Source: Chloroflexota bacterium (lineage in GTDB: Bacteria > Chloroflexota > Anaerolineae > UBA1429). Taken from it: a stretch of 31,975 nt of DNA. The DNA lies in contig JAAZBY010000007.1 in NCBI GenBank assembly GCA_012513595.1, positions 1-31,975 on the forward strand, written 5' to 3'. Of the stretch, positions 16,174 to 25,257 are shown piece by piece. The position numbers were made by a program, and so were the translations under genes. Under the pieces are notes generated by a model. The model did not search any database. It had not been told where the DNA came from and saw only the letters and a program-made list of their open reading frames with translations. Position 1 is the stretch's first letter, and every line of letters begins with the position of its first letter.

Positions 16174-16942
16174 CTGCTTCCATACGGCTTACCAGGTCGC
16201 GGCGCACACGGTCGCGCACGCGGTGGAGCTGCTGCCGGATGGTGTTATCCAGCAGCTTGTTGGCCACCGACACCTGGATGCCGGCCACTAGTTCGGGCAC
16301 CACGCGCACCTGGAGCTCCACCTGCCGGTCCAGCAGAGAGGAGAACGTGTCGGAGACGGTCTTGGTCTGCTCGGGCGAGAGGGGCACCGGCGTGGCCACC
16401 AGGGCCACGGGGTGGCGGCCCTCGATGGCGCGGCGGTATTCGGCCACCTCTTCCGGCGGCAGGCGGTAGATGCTGGCGCAAAAGTTCTGCACCAGGTCGT
16501 CGTGGGCGCGCCGCGTGGTGACGGACTGCACGACGTTGGCGCTCACGTCGACGATGGCGTCGAGGATGCCCTCATAGTTCTGCGCCACGATCTCGTCGCG
16601 CTGGCGGGCCAGGTCGGCGCGCATGTCGTCGGTCAGGCGGTCGATGCGTCGGCGCGTTTCCGCGAGCATCTCGGCGCCGTGTTCGTCCGCCTCGCGGCGG
16701 GCCTCGGCGATGATATCATCGGCCTCTTCACGCAGGCCATGCAGGCGCCGTTCGTACTCGGCGCGCAGGCGTGCGGCGTCGGCCTCCTGGTCGCGGGCGC
16801 TCTGCAACGTTTCGGCGATGAGCCGGGCGCGCTCGTTCAGCTTGGTCCGCAGTGGTCTAAAGAGAAACCAATATAGCAAGCCAAACAAGACCGCAAAGTT
16901 AATAATCTGCTGTAAAACTGTCTGCCAATCCAGCTGAAGCAT
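16166..16942 (-). CDS. atpF: ATP synthase peripheral stalk b subunit fused to a delta-like C-terminal domain
   Basis: 258 residues, against about 160 for an ordinary b subunit. One N-terminal membrane helix (TVLQQIINFAVLFGLLYWFLF, residues 8-28) is followed by a long charged coiled coil (about 30-150). From residue 178 the sequence VALVATPVPLSPEQTKTVSDTF, VPELVAGIQVSVANKLLDNTIRQQL resembles the C-terminal half of delta/OSCP, including the GGi-x-v-x-i-x-d-x-v-x-D pattern. There is no separate atpH in the operon, so this protein likely does both jobs: membrane anchor of the stator and contact with the top of F1. It lies 18 bp after atpE. Confidence 0.88.
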   Translation of the reverse strand: MLQLDWQTVLQQIINFAVLFGLLYWFLFRPLRTKLNERARLIAETLQSARDQEADAARLRAEYERRLHGLREEADDIIAEARREADEHGAEMLAETRRRIDRLTDDMRADLARQRDEIVAQNYEGILDAIVDVSANVVQSVTTRRAHDDLVQNFCASIYRLPPEEVAEYRRAIEGRHPVALVATPVPLSPEQTKTVSDTFSSLLDRQVELQVRVVPELVAGIQVSVANKLLDNTIRQQLHRVRDRVRRDLVSRMEAGA

Positions 16943-16960
16943 GCGGACGTATCCCTTCGC

Positions 16961-17221
16961 CTAGAACGTGCCCCGAAACGGGTTGGCGAACAGCAGAATG
17001 AGGCAGATCAGCAACACATAGATGGCTCCCGATTCGAGGATGGCCATCACGACGAACAACAGCCCGCGGATGCGGTCGGCCACGGAGGGCTGGCGGGCCA
17101 TGTTGTCAAAGGCACGGGCCACGGCGCGCCCCTCCATCAACGTGGGGACGATCGTGCCGAGCACGATGGTCACCCCGATGACGATCGTGCTCACGATAGC
17201 GAACTGGGCGGCATCACTCAT
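16961..17221 (-). CDS. atpE: ATP synthase Fo subunit c (rotor ring), two-carboxylate N-type
   Basis: 86 residues forming a hairpin of two membrane helices joined by the polar loop NMARQPS (40-46). Helix 2 carries the ion-binding Glu63 in ILESGAIY (61-68). Helix 1 carries a second acid, Glu30, in PTLMEGRAV, at the place of Gln32 in the Na+-dependent Ilyobacter c subunit. Two carboxylates per site are the mark of N-type c subunits. Thr67 of the Ilyobacter site is Gly65 here, while Ser64 and Tyr68 are kept. Several small residues expected on helix 1 are bulky (Val25, Thr27, Met29). Whether the ion is H+ or Na+ cannot be decided from this. Confidence 0.93.
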   Translation of the reverse strand: MSDAAQFAIVSTIVIGVTIVLGTIVPTLMEGRAVARAFDNMARQPSVADRIRGLLFVVMAILESGAIYVLLICLILLFANPFRGTF

Positions 17222-17252
17222 GTTGTCTCACACTCCTCACGGCTCGGGGGCC

Positions 17253-17945
17253 TCAGGGCGGGCCGGGCGGCGCCGGCTCGTCCTCCTGCCCCATGGCATC
17301 GACAATAAAGACAAAGGTCAGCACGGTAAAGACCAGGGCTTGCAATAGCGACGTCAGCAGGCCCAGGAGCGTCATCGGCAAGGGGCCGAGCACCGGCACC
17401 AGGGCAAAGAGCACCGCGCCGATCATCTCTCCGGCGATGACGTTGCCGAAAAGGCGCAGCGCCATCGACAGCATTCTGCTGACCACGCCCAGCACGTTCA
17501 GCGGCAGCATGATCGGCGTCGGCTCGATATACGAGCGCAGGTACCCGCGCAGGCCGTTCGCCTGGACGCCATAGTACAACCAGGAACCCAGCGCCACCAT
17601 AGACAGCGCCGTGGTGGTGTTCAGGTCGCGCGTGGGCGCCTGCAGCATGGGGAACACGCCCAGGATGTTCGCCACGGCGATGAACAGGATCAGTGTGGTG
17701 AGAAAGGGCACCACCTCGGGGATGGCCCGGCCCGACGTGTCGCGCACCAGGCTCTCCACATACTCGACCAGCGCCTCCACCACCAGTTGCCAGGAGGGCG
17801 GGTTCCAGGCGCGGTACCGCCGGGCGCTGACGATTGCCAGCCCCCCGAGCACGAGGACCACCAGAAGCGCCTGGAGGACGCTGTCGCGTACCGACACCCC
17901 CAGGATGGTGACTACCGTGCGCGGGAAGATGCTCTCGATATCCAC
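17253..17945 (-). CDS. atpB: ATP synthase Fo subunit a
   Basis: 230 residues, GTG start immediately after the atpR stop. It provides the two half-channels through which the ion reaches and leaves the c ring. The essential arginine is Arg164 in SRMLSMALRLFGNVIAGE, followed by a long hydrophobic C-terminal helix pair (LLGLLTSLLQALVFTVLTFVFIVDA). The N-terminal domain is short, and VPFLTTLILFIAVANILGVFP matches the family's second helix. The C-terminus ends in a Pro/Glu-rich tail. Length is within the range for N-type a subunits. Confidence 0.92.
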   Translation of the reverse strand: MDIESIFPRTVVTILGVSVRDSVLQALLVVLVLGGLAIVSARRYRAWNPPSWQLVVEALVEYVESLVRDTSGRAIPEVVPFLTTLILFIAVANILGVFPMLQAPTRDLNTTTALSMVALGSWLYYGVQANGLRGYLRSYIEPTPIMLPLNVLGVVSRMLSMALRLFGNVIAGEMIGAVLFALVPVLGPLPMTLLGLLTSLLQALVFTVLTFVFIVDAMGQEDEPAPPGPP

Positions 17946-18261
17946 CTACCGCTCCCGCGTTTCCGTCTGCCCTGGCGTACGCCGCCCGCCGCCCTCGACG
18001 AGGCCGTACGTCAGGGCGCGGCCCAAGAGCAGCCCGCCCACCAGGCCCAACGAGGCGCCCAGCCCGGTCAGCGCTGCCCAGTACAGGAGGGGCAGGAAGG
18101 CGCCCACCCGCACGAAATACCCGCCCGTAAGGCGACGCTGCGCCGTCTGCGGATCGGCCCCGGCCAACCCGGCCACGGCGCGACGCAGCGCCAGCAGGTG
18201 GGCGGCGCCCGCCAACGCCCCGAGGCCCAAGCCGATCACCAGGTCGCCTACGGAGACCACG

Positions 18262-18269
<8 letters not shown>
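17946..18269 (-). CDS. atpR: AtpR-like N-ATPase accessory membrane protein
   Basis: 107 residues, GTG start overlapping the atpC stop by 8 bp, ending directly before atpB. It has about three hydrophobic stretches: VGDLVIGLGLGALAGAAHLLA, then RVGAFLPLLYWAALTGLG and ASLGLVGGLLLGRALTYGL. The basic pair ALRRAV after the first helix and the arginines flanking the second (GYFVRVGAF) fit AtpR, the small protein always found between atpC and atpB in N-ATPase operons and thought to help assemble or line the c ring. In typical operons AtpQ (AtpI/gene-1-like) stands between atpC and atpR; there is no room for it here. Assignment rests on position, size and helix pattern. Confidence 0.75.
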
Positions 18270-20120
<1,851 letters not shown>

Positions 20121-20163
20121 CCCGGCGCCCCTGCGCGCAGCACGCCTCCCCCGCGGGGTTAGG

Positions 20164-20294
20164 AGGATTGACAGGATTTACAGGATTTACAGGATTGGAA
20201 AGACAGATGGGCCGTCGTCTTGGTACTATCTCGCCTTAGGTCGGCTTACGATTGCATAATGCTTTATAATCCTGTCAATCCTGTAAATCCTGTC
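20164..20294. repeat. Intergenic element of 9-nt repeat units in inverted arms (copy A)
   Basis: The left arm (20164-20196) is three and two-thirds units of AGGATT(T/G)AC. The right arm (20268-20294) is three units of the reverse complement AATCCTGT(C/A). The arms pair almost perfectly over 27 nt across a 71-nt centre with no gene. The right arm ends in AATCCTGTCCTTCTT, a 15-nt edge shared with both arms of copy B near 29.1 kb. It sits between the atp promoter and the 3' end of the hydantoinase-family gene; together these account for the whole 297-bp gap from 20031 to 20327. Confidence 0.85.
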
Positions 20295-20327
20295 CTTCTT
20301 CCTCTTCTCCCTGTCAGCCAGGCCCGC

Positions 20328-22334
20328 TCACTCGTCGGCCAGGCGGGGGCGGCCCAGGGCCGTCACCAGGAAGCGCGTCTCGACGTAGACATCCTGCCCC
20401 CAGCCGTTGGCCACCGGCGCGGTGCGGTCCTGCCGCTCCACCTCGATCTCGACCTCGGCGGCGCCGGCCCGCAGCGCCCCTTCGCGGGCCAGCTCCACCC
20501 CGCGGGCCTGGGCGTAGGCCAGCGCCTCGGGCAGGGTGCCGAACTCGACCGCCTCGCCGGGCAGGTTCACGCGCAGGACCTCGCCCTCCTGCTGGGGGGC
20601 CACCAGCACGTGCACGCGAGAGACCACGCTGCCCACCACCGCCCCGACGGCGCTGGCGGCAGCCGAGTGCTCCGGCACGATCAGGCGCGTGTGCAGGAGG
20701 TCCGCCACGCGCGGGAGATAGGTCCCCACCGGGGCGCCCACCGCCACGATGGCCGGCCGCAGACGCAGCGTCAGGTCGAGCAGGCCGTCATCCTGGGGGA
20801 GCAGGGCGCTGGCCACCAGGGCCGAGTCGACCTCGGCGTGGTGGCCGTTCAGGCCGTCCTCGCCCATGGCCTTGGTCACGATCTCGCGGGCCACCTGTCG
20901 GGAGGCCAGCTCGATCACCCGGCGGCAGAGCGCCTCCACCTCCAGGCCGTGGCGTTCGGCCAGCAGGCGGGCGCCGAAGAGCGCCGCGGCCCCGTCCCAG
21001 GCGTCGTACAGCCCCAGCACGTGGGCGGCGTCGGTGGGCGTCAGCCCGGCCCGCGCCACGGCGCCGCGCCGCTCGAGCCGCTCGAGGTAGCCGGCGTAGA
21101 GGGATGGGTAGCGCAGCAGCCCCTGCACGCGCCGCAGAGAGAGCGGCCCCTGCCGGAGCGCCTCGAGCAGTTCGGCGGCCGTCGGCGGCTCGCCGGCCTC
21201 GCCGAGGGGATACTCGCGCAGCAGGACCAGGAACTCGCCGGTGGCCTCCTGGGGGCGCCGGGCAAGGAGGGCGGCCTGCTCCTCCAGCTCGGGGCGCACC
21301 CCGCCGTGCACCGAAGAGAGCCAGGAGAGGGGCATCACCCGCCGCGGGCCCACGCACAGGTCGCCCTGCTCGTCATAGGCCACGCGGGAATCCCCGCCGA
21401 TGCCGGCGGTGTGGGCGTCGATCGCCTCCACCATGGTGCGCCAGCGGCCCACCTCGGCCCCCTGGGGGCTGAGCCGCGGCCGGCCCTTGCGCAGCAGGGC
21501 GATATCGGTGGTGGTGCCGCCCATATCCACGACGACGGCGTCTTCGGCGCCGGCCAGGTGGCGGGCGCCAATGGCAGAGGCCGCCGGGCCGGAGAGGATC
21601 GTCTCGATGGGGCGCTCCATGGCCACCGCCGCGGCCATCAGCGAGCCATCGCCCTTGACGACCATGAGCGGTGCGCGGAGGCCCTCGGCCTGCATGGCCG
21701 CCTCGACGGCAGCGATCAGGTCACGCAGCAGGGGGATCAGGCTGGCGTTCAGCGTCACCGTGGCGGCCCGCCGCAACGCGTCGAGGCGATGGGTCAGCTC
21801 ATGCCCGCAGGTGGCCGGCAGGGGCGTGAGGGAACGCACCAGGTCGCGCACGGCCAGCTCGTGGGCGGGGCTGCGCGTGCCGAAAAACCCCGAGATGGCA
21901 AAGGCCTGCACGTGCGGGGCGTGGGCGACAATGGCCCGCCGCGCGGCGGCCAGGTCGAGCGGCTGGAACTCTTCGCCAGAGATGTCGTGCCCGCCCGGGA
22001 TCAGGGCATAGCGCTCGGTACCCAGGGCGCGCACCAGCGAGGCCACGTCCTTGGTGCGCCCCTCGTAGCCGATCAGGAGGGCACACACCGGCGCGCCGCT
22101 CCCCTCAACGATAGCGTTGGTGGCCAGGGTGGTCGAGAGGGAGACCAGGCGCACCTCTCCCCCGCCGCTGGGCCGTTCCCAAAGCACGCGCTCCATGGCC
22201 TGGCGGATGCCGACCGCCAGGTCCCCCTTGGTCGTCAGCGCCTTGGCCTGCGCGATGACGCGGCTCGTCTCATGGTCCACCAGGACCGCGTCGGTATAGG
22301 TGCCGCCCGTATCGATGCCCAGCGCGAGGGCCAT
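20328..22334 (-). CDS. Hydantoinase/oxoprolinase family protein (HyuA-like)
   Basis: 668 residues from an ATG with AGGAGG 6 nt upstream. The family opens cyclic amides (hydantoins, 5-oxoproline) or carboxylates ketones in an ATP-dependent way. The ATP-binding ASKHA fold shows at the N-terminus (LGIDTGGTYTDAVLVD, residues 5-20) and again in VVVDMGGTTTDIALL. Other family blocks are STTLATNAIVEG, GHELTHRLDALRRAATVTLNA and ETILSGPAASAIGARHL. The C-terminal third (after about 420) is not the usual HyuA arrangement and I do not recognise it. There is no HyuB partner next to it; instead a pterin-dependent methyltransferase is directly upstream. Family members beside corrinoid methyltransferases may act as ATP-using activators, but that is inference. 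Confidence 0.8.
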   Translation of the reverse strand: MALALGIDTGGTYTDAVLVDHETSRVIAQAKALTTKGDLAVGIRQAMERVLWERPSGGGEVRLVSLSTTLATNAIVEGSGAPVCALLIGYEGRTKDVASLVRALGTERYALIPGGHDISGEEFQPLDLAAARRAIVAHAPHVQAFAISGFFGTRSPAHELAVRDLVRSLTPLPATCGHELTHRLDALRRAATVTLNASLIPLLRDLIAAVEAAMQAEGLRAPLMVVKGDGSLMAAAVAMERPIETILSGPAASAIGARHLAGAEDAVVVDMGGTTTDIALLRKGRPRLSPQGAEVGRWRTMVEAIDAHTAGIGGDSRVAYDEQGDLCVGPRRVMPLSWLSSVHGGVRPELEEQAALLARRPQEATGEFLVLLREYPLGEAGEPPTAAELLEALRQGPLSLRRVQGLLRYPSLYAGYLERLERRGAVARAGLTPTDAAHVLGLYDAWDGAAALFGARLLAERHGLEVEALCRRVIELASRQVAREIVTKAMGEDGLNGHHAEVDSALVASALLPQDDGLLDLTLRLRPAIVAVGAPVGTYLPRVADLLHTRLIVPEHSAAASAVGAVVGSVVSRVHVLVAPQQEGEVLRVNLPGEAVEFGTLPEALAYAQARGVELAREGALRAGAAEVEIEVERQDRTAPVANGWGQDVYVETRFLVTALGRPRLADE

Positions 22335-22351
22335 ACCCGCCTCCTACCCAC

Positions 22352-22388
22352 ACGGCCACGGGCCGCGGAATCCGCGGCCCGTGGCCGT
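22352..22388. other. Perfect 18-bp inverted repeat between the methyltransferase and HyuA-like genes
   Basis: Arms 22352-22369 and 22371-22388 are exact reverse complements around a single A, centred on GCGGAATCCGC. It lies 52 bp past the methyltransferase stop and 5 bp before the AGGAGG of the HyuA-like gene (minus strand). No T run follows on either strand. It may be a terminator without U tract, an mRNA-stabilising hairpin, or a protein site. Confidence 0.7.
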
Positions 22389-22440
22389 TCGATCCCATCA
22401 GTAATGCGTCAATAACGTGCCCCTGCGTGGCCCGATATGC

Positions 22441-23280
22441 CTAACGCTTGGAACGGACGTACCCCACGTAGCGCATGGCGTACTCGTCGCGCCCCATCAC
22501 CAAGTCCGAGATGAGGATCCCCTTGCGCGCCGGGCTGGGGTTCACGATCGGCGCGTTCACGCCGTTCAACATGGCCATGGACAGGAACACCTCGTTGATC
22601 GCCTCGCGGTCGGGCAGGCCGAATGAGACGTTCGAGGCGCCCAGGGTCATGTTCAGGCCCAGTTCCTCGCGCACGGCGCGGATGGCGCTGAGCGTGACGC
22701 TGCCGGCCGTGGCGTCGGTGCAGACGCTGAGGGCCAGGCAGTCGATGAGGATGTCCTCCGCCGGGATCCCGTAGGTCGCGGCGCGCTCGACGATCTTGCG
22801 GGCCACCGCCACGCGCCCCGCGACGGTGGCGGGGATGCCGTCGTCGTCCATGCACAGGCCGATGACGGCCGTGCCAAACTCTTTGACCAGCGGCAGCACG
22901 CGGGCCAACGACTTTTCCTCGCCGTTGACCGAGTTGATCAGGGCCTTGCCCTCGACGACGCGCAGCGCGGCGCGCAAAGCGTCGGGGTTGGCCGAGTCCA
23001 CGCAGATGGGCACCTCGGTCACTTCCATCACCGCGCGGACGGCCATGGGCAGGAGCTCCACTTCGTCGACCCCGGCAGCCCCGACGTTGACGTCCAGGAT
23101 GTCGGCGCCCTCGGCCACCTGCGAGAGGGCCAACTTTTGCACGCGCCCCATGTCCCTATCGGCCAGCGCCTGGGCCAGCAGCTTTTTGCCGGTGGGGTTG
23201 ATGCGCTCGCCGATGATAACGGTGGGGTGCTCGGGGCTGATGATCACCTCTTGGGTCCTGCTCTTGACGACGGTCTGCAT
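22441..23280 (-). CDS. Methyltetrahydrofolate:corrinoid methyltransferase (pterin-binding, AcsE/MtrH-like)
   Basis: 279 residues, ATG with AGGAGGAAT upstream. A single pterin-binding TIM barrel: VIIGERINPTGKK (22-33), ADILDVNVGAAGVDE (59-73), PICVDSANPDAL (91-102), LINSVNGEE, VIGLCMDDDGIP and MTLGASNVSFGLPDR. These are the blocks shared by AcsE and the folate-binding domain of MetH, but without cobalamin or homocysteine domains. Such enzymes move a methyl group between tetrahydrofolate and a corrinoid protein, in the Wood-Ljungdahl pathway or in methylamine/methoxy demethylation. No corrinoid protein or CO dehydrogenase subunit is in the window, so the partner is unknown. Confidence 0.85.
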   Translation of the reverse strand: MQTVVKSRTQEVIISPEHPTVIIGERINPTGKKLLAQALADRDMGRVQKLALSQVAEGADILDVNVGAAGVDEVELLPMAVRAVMEVTEVPICVDSANPDALRAALRVVEGKALINSVNGEEKSLARVLPLVKEFGTAVIGLCMDDDGIPATVAGRVAVARKIVERAATYGIPAEDILIDCLALSVCTDATAGSVTLSAIRAVREELGLNMTLGASNVSFGLPDREAINEVFLSMAMLNGVNAPIVNPSPARKGILISDLVMGRDEYAMRYVGYVRSKR

Positions 23281-23381
23281 GGGGCCATTCCTCCTGCGAT
23301 ATCGGGTGATTCCGGCACGGTACTAGATCACATGGCAAGAAGACAGTCCTGTGGCGGCGCGCGCCTCCCGGCTCCGCCTCG

Positions 23382-24323
23382 CTACTCGCGGCCGGGCAGG
23401 TTCGGCCAGGTGGGCAACAGGTTGCCCCGCCGCAAAAAGGCACGCACGGCGGCCCGACGGTCCATGCCGTGGACGGCCACCTGCCGCTCGAGGGCCGTCA
23501 GGGCCTCCTCGTCGATCGACTCGACCAGGCGGCTCAGCAGTTCCTCGAGCGCGGGGTAGGCATCGAGCCGTTCCCGCCGCACGCCGAGGGCCAGGCTGGA
23601 GGGCGGCGCAAAGGCGCGGTCATCCGCCAGCAGCCGCACCTCCCCGAGCCGCACGGCGGAGTCGTTCGTGTAGGCCAGGGCGCAGTCGCACTCCCCCGCC
23701 GCGAGGGCCCGGTAGCCCTCCTCGCGGCTGGCGCCGGCCACCACGCGCCGCCCAAAGCGCAGGCCATAGACCCGCTCCAGCCCGCGCACCCCCGCGGCGG
23801 ACTCTGCCAGCCCCTCGGGGGCGCAGATGCGCAGGTTCGGCTCCACACGTCGCTGGTAAGAGGCCAGGTCGCTGGCCGCCAGCAGGCCGCCCGCCTCGGC
23901 CAGTGCCGGGGTCACCACCAAAGCCAGGCGCGCCTCTGCCGCGATCGGCCCCAGCCAGGCGATGCCGCCCTCGGCGTCTTCGGCACGGATGCGGCGAAAG
24001 AGCAGGTCCGCGTCAGCCAGCGGCTCATGGTGGTGCAGGCCGGCCGACCAAGTCTCGCCGGTGTAGGCAAAGTACAGGTCGGCGCTGCCACCCTCGACCG
24101 CGGCACGCGCCGCCGCGTCGGTGGGGAGGCCGATCTGGCTCTCCGTCGCGTAGCCGTTCTCCTCAAGCAGGACCAGCGCCATCTCTGCCAGGAGGAGGGC
24201 CTCTTCGGAAGGGCCGCCCGCCACGACGATGGCCGGCCCCTCGTGGCGCGGCCCGCAGGCCGCCAGCAAGAGGGTGACGAGCAGGGCCAGGGCCAGGGGG
24301 AGGGAGAGGTGGCGCGTTTTCAT
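23382..24323 (-). CDS. Betaine/choline-type ABC transporter substrate-binding lipoprotein (OpuAC-like), orphan
   Basis: 313 residues. A lipoprotein signal peptide ends in LLAAC with Cys23 as the lipidated residue, so the mature protein is membrane-tethered outside the cytoplasm. The body has the type II binding-protein look of the glycine betaine/proline/choline family: VVAGGPSEEALLLAEMALVLLEENGYATE, ADLYFAYTGETWSAG and the hinge-side ALAAGECDCALAYTNDSAVRLGEVRLLADD. No ATPase or permease gene is adjacent, so it must work with components elsewhere or have another role. The start has only a weak site (GTGAAG). Ligand not determined. Confidence 0.75.
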   Translation of the reverse strand: MKTRHLSLPLALALLVTLLLAACGPRHEGPAIVVAGGPSEEALLLAEMALVLLEENGYATESQIGLPTDAAARAAVEGGSADLYFAYTGETWSAGLHHHEPLADADLLFRRIRAEDAEGGIAWLGPIAAEARLALVVTPALAEAGGLLAASDLASYQRRVEPNLRICAPEGLAESAAGVRGLERVYGLRFGRRVVAGASREEGYRALAAGECDCALAYTNDSAVRLGEVRLLADDRAFAPPSSLALGVRRERLDAYPALEELLSRLVESIDEEALTALERQVAVHGMDRRAAVRAFLRRGNLLPTWPNLPGRE

Positions 24324-24377
24324 GGCATCTTCACGGCGTATTCAGGGGACCCTCGCAGCGGGCGGCCGCGGCGGCCG

Positions 24378-25046
24378 CTACGCCTCGGCATAGTAGCGCT
24401 GGCCAGCGACCCGCTCGGGCAGGCGCACCTCTCCGTTGGTGAGCTCTCGCAGAGATGCGGACACCTCGTCAAACGCCTCGGCGGGGACGGCGATGCGCAG
24501 CGTGACCCGCTCGGCGAACGTTTCCTCCTCGATGCGCACGCCCTGCTGGGGAAAGAGGTAGCGCAGATTGCCGTACAGGGCATAGTCGACGGTCAGGCTG
24601 GCCAGGTGATGCAGCACCCGCTCTTCGGTGGGGAGTTCCTTGAGCGCCTCGCGCGCCGCGCCGCCATAGGCGCGCACCAGGCCGCCGGTGCCCAGCTTGA
24701 TCCCGCCAAAGTAGCGCGTGCCGACCACGACGATCTCGCAGATGCCGCTCCCCTCCAGGATGGCCAGCATCGGCCGGCCCGCCGTGCCGCCGGGCTCGCC
24801 ATCGTCGGAGGAACCGATCTCCCCCTGCGGGCCGCCCTCGATGCGGTAGGCCCAGGCGTGGTGGTTGGCATCGGGGTAGGCGGCGCGCACCGCGTCGATA
24901 AAGGCCTGGGCGGCCTCCGCGTTGGGCGCGGGGCCGGCCGTGCCGATAAAGATCGAGTTCTTGACGACCAGCTCCGCCTCCGCGGTGCCCGAGGGCACCC
25001 GGTAGCGGGTGATCGCGCCGGATTCTACGCCGCTCGCGGTGGTCAT
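24378..25046 (-). CDS. YigZ/IMPACT family protein
   Basis: 222 residues, ATG with AGGGAGCC upstream and a near-perfect promoter (25111-25083). The N-terminal UPF0029/Impact domain is clear: VVKNSIFIGTAGPAPNAEAAQAFIDAV, NHHAWAYRIEG, SSDDGEPGGTAGRPMLAILEGSG, IVVVGTRYFGGIKLGTGGLVRAYGGAA. A small C-terminal DUF1949-like ferredoxin fold follows (from about residue 140). The family is linked to translation and ribosome-related stress in other organisms, but its exact activity is not established. Length is typical. Confidence 0.9.
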   Translation of the reverse strand: MTTASGVESGAITRYRVPSGTAEAELVVKNSIFIGTAGPAPNAEAAQAFIDAVRAAYPDANHHAWAYRIEGGPQGEIGSSDDGEPGGTAGRPMLAILEGSGICEIVVVGTRYFGGIKLGTGGLVRAYGGAAREALKELPTEERVLHHLASLTVDYALYGNLRYLFPQQGVRIEEETFAERVTLRIAVPAEAFDEVSASLRELTNGEVRLPERVAGQRYYAEA

Positions 25047-25073
25047 GGGCTCCCTATGGTTGCTCGGTTGGCA

Positions 25074-25111
25074 CCGCCGCCCATTCTAGGCGGCGGGCAG
25101 CGCGGTGTCAA
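25074..25111 (-). promoter_or_regulatory. Promoter of the YigZ gene with an inverted repeat around the -10 box
   Basis: Minus strand: TTGACA (25111-25106), 17 nt, TAGAAT (25088-25083). The -35 is perfect and the -10 matches 5 of 6. CCGCCGCC (25074-25081) and GGCGGCGG (25089-25096) form an exact 8-bp inverted repeat whose 7-nt centre is the -10 region. Confidence 0.7.
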
Positions 25112-25154
25112 CCGGGGGGCGGTGGCTGGGGCCGAGTGTGGTTGACTCTACTTC

Positions 25155-25183
25155 TTGACCATGCGCAGGCCTGCTGTTATCAT
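25155..25183 (+). promoter_or_regulatory. Promoter of the SUKH-like gene
   Basis: TTGACC (25155-25160), 17 nt, TATCAT (25178-25183), with the 10-bp palindrome GCAGGCCTGC (25165-25174) in the spacer. Start point near 25190, about 68 nt before the ATG. It is divergent from the YigZ promoter in the same 211-bp gap. Confidence 0.6.
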
Positions 25184-25257
25184 TTCCCCAAGGCCTCCGC
25201 TGGGGGCAGGCCGGGAAGCGTCGATCCGCGGCACGAACGGCACAAGGAGCAGGCTCC

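Noticed and set aside
20164..20294. CRISPR array reading of the repeated AGGATT units
   Set aside because: Units are 9 nt with no spacers between, arms are inverted, and there are no cas genes.
20220..22415. Plus-strand frame of about 730 codons opposite the HyuA-like gene
   Set aside because: Antisense shadow of a gene with strong family motifs, and it starts inside repeat copy A.
23469..25145. Plus-strand frame of about 560 codons opposite the binding protein and YigZ genes
   Set aside because: Spans two well-supported minus-strand genes and has no motifs or ribosome site.
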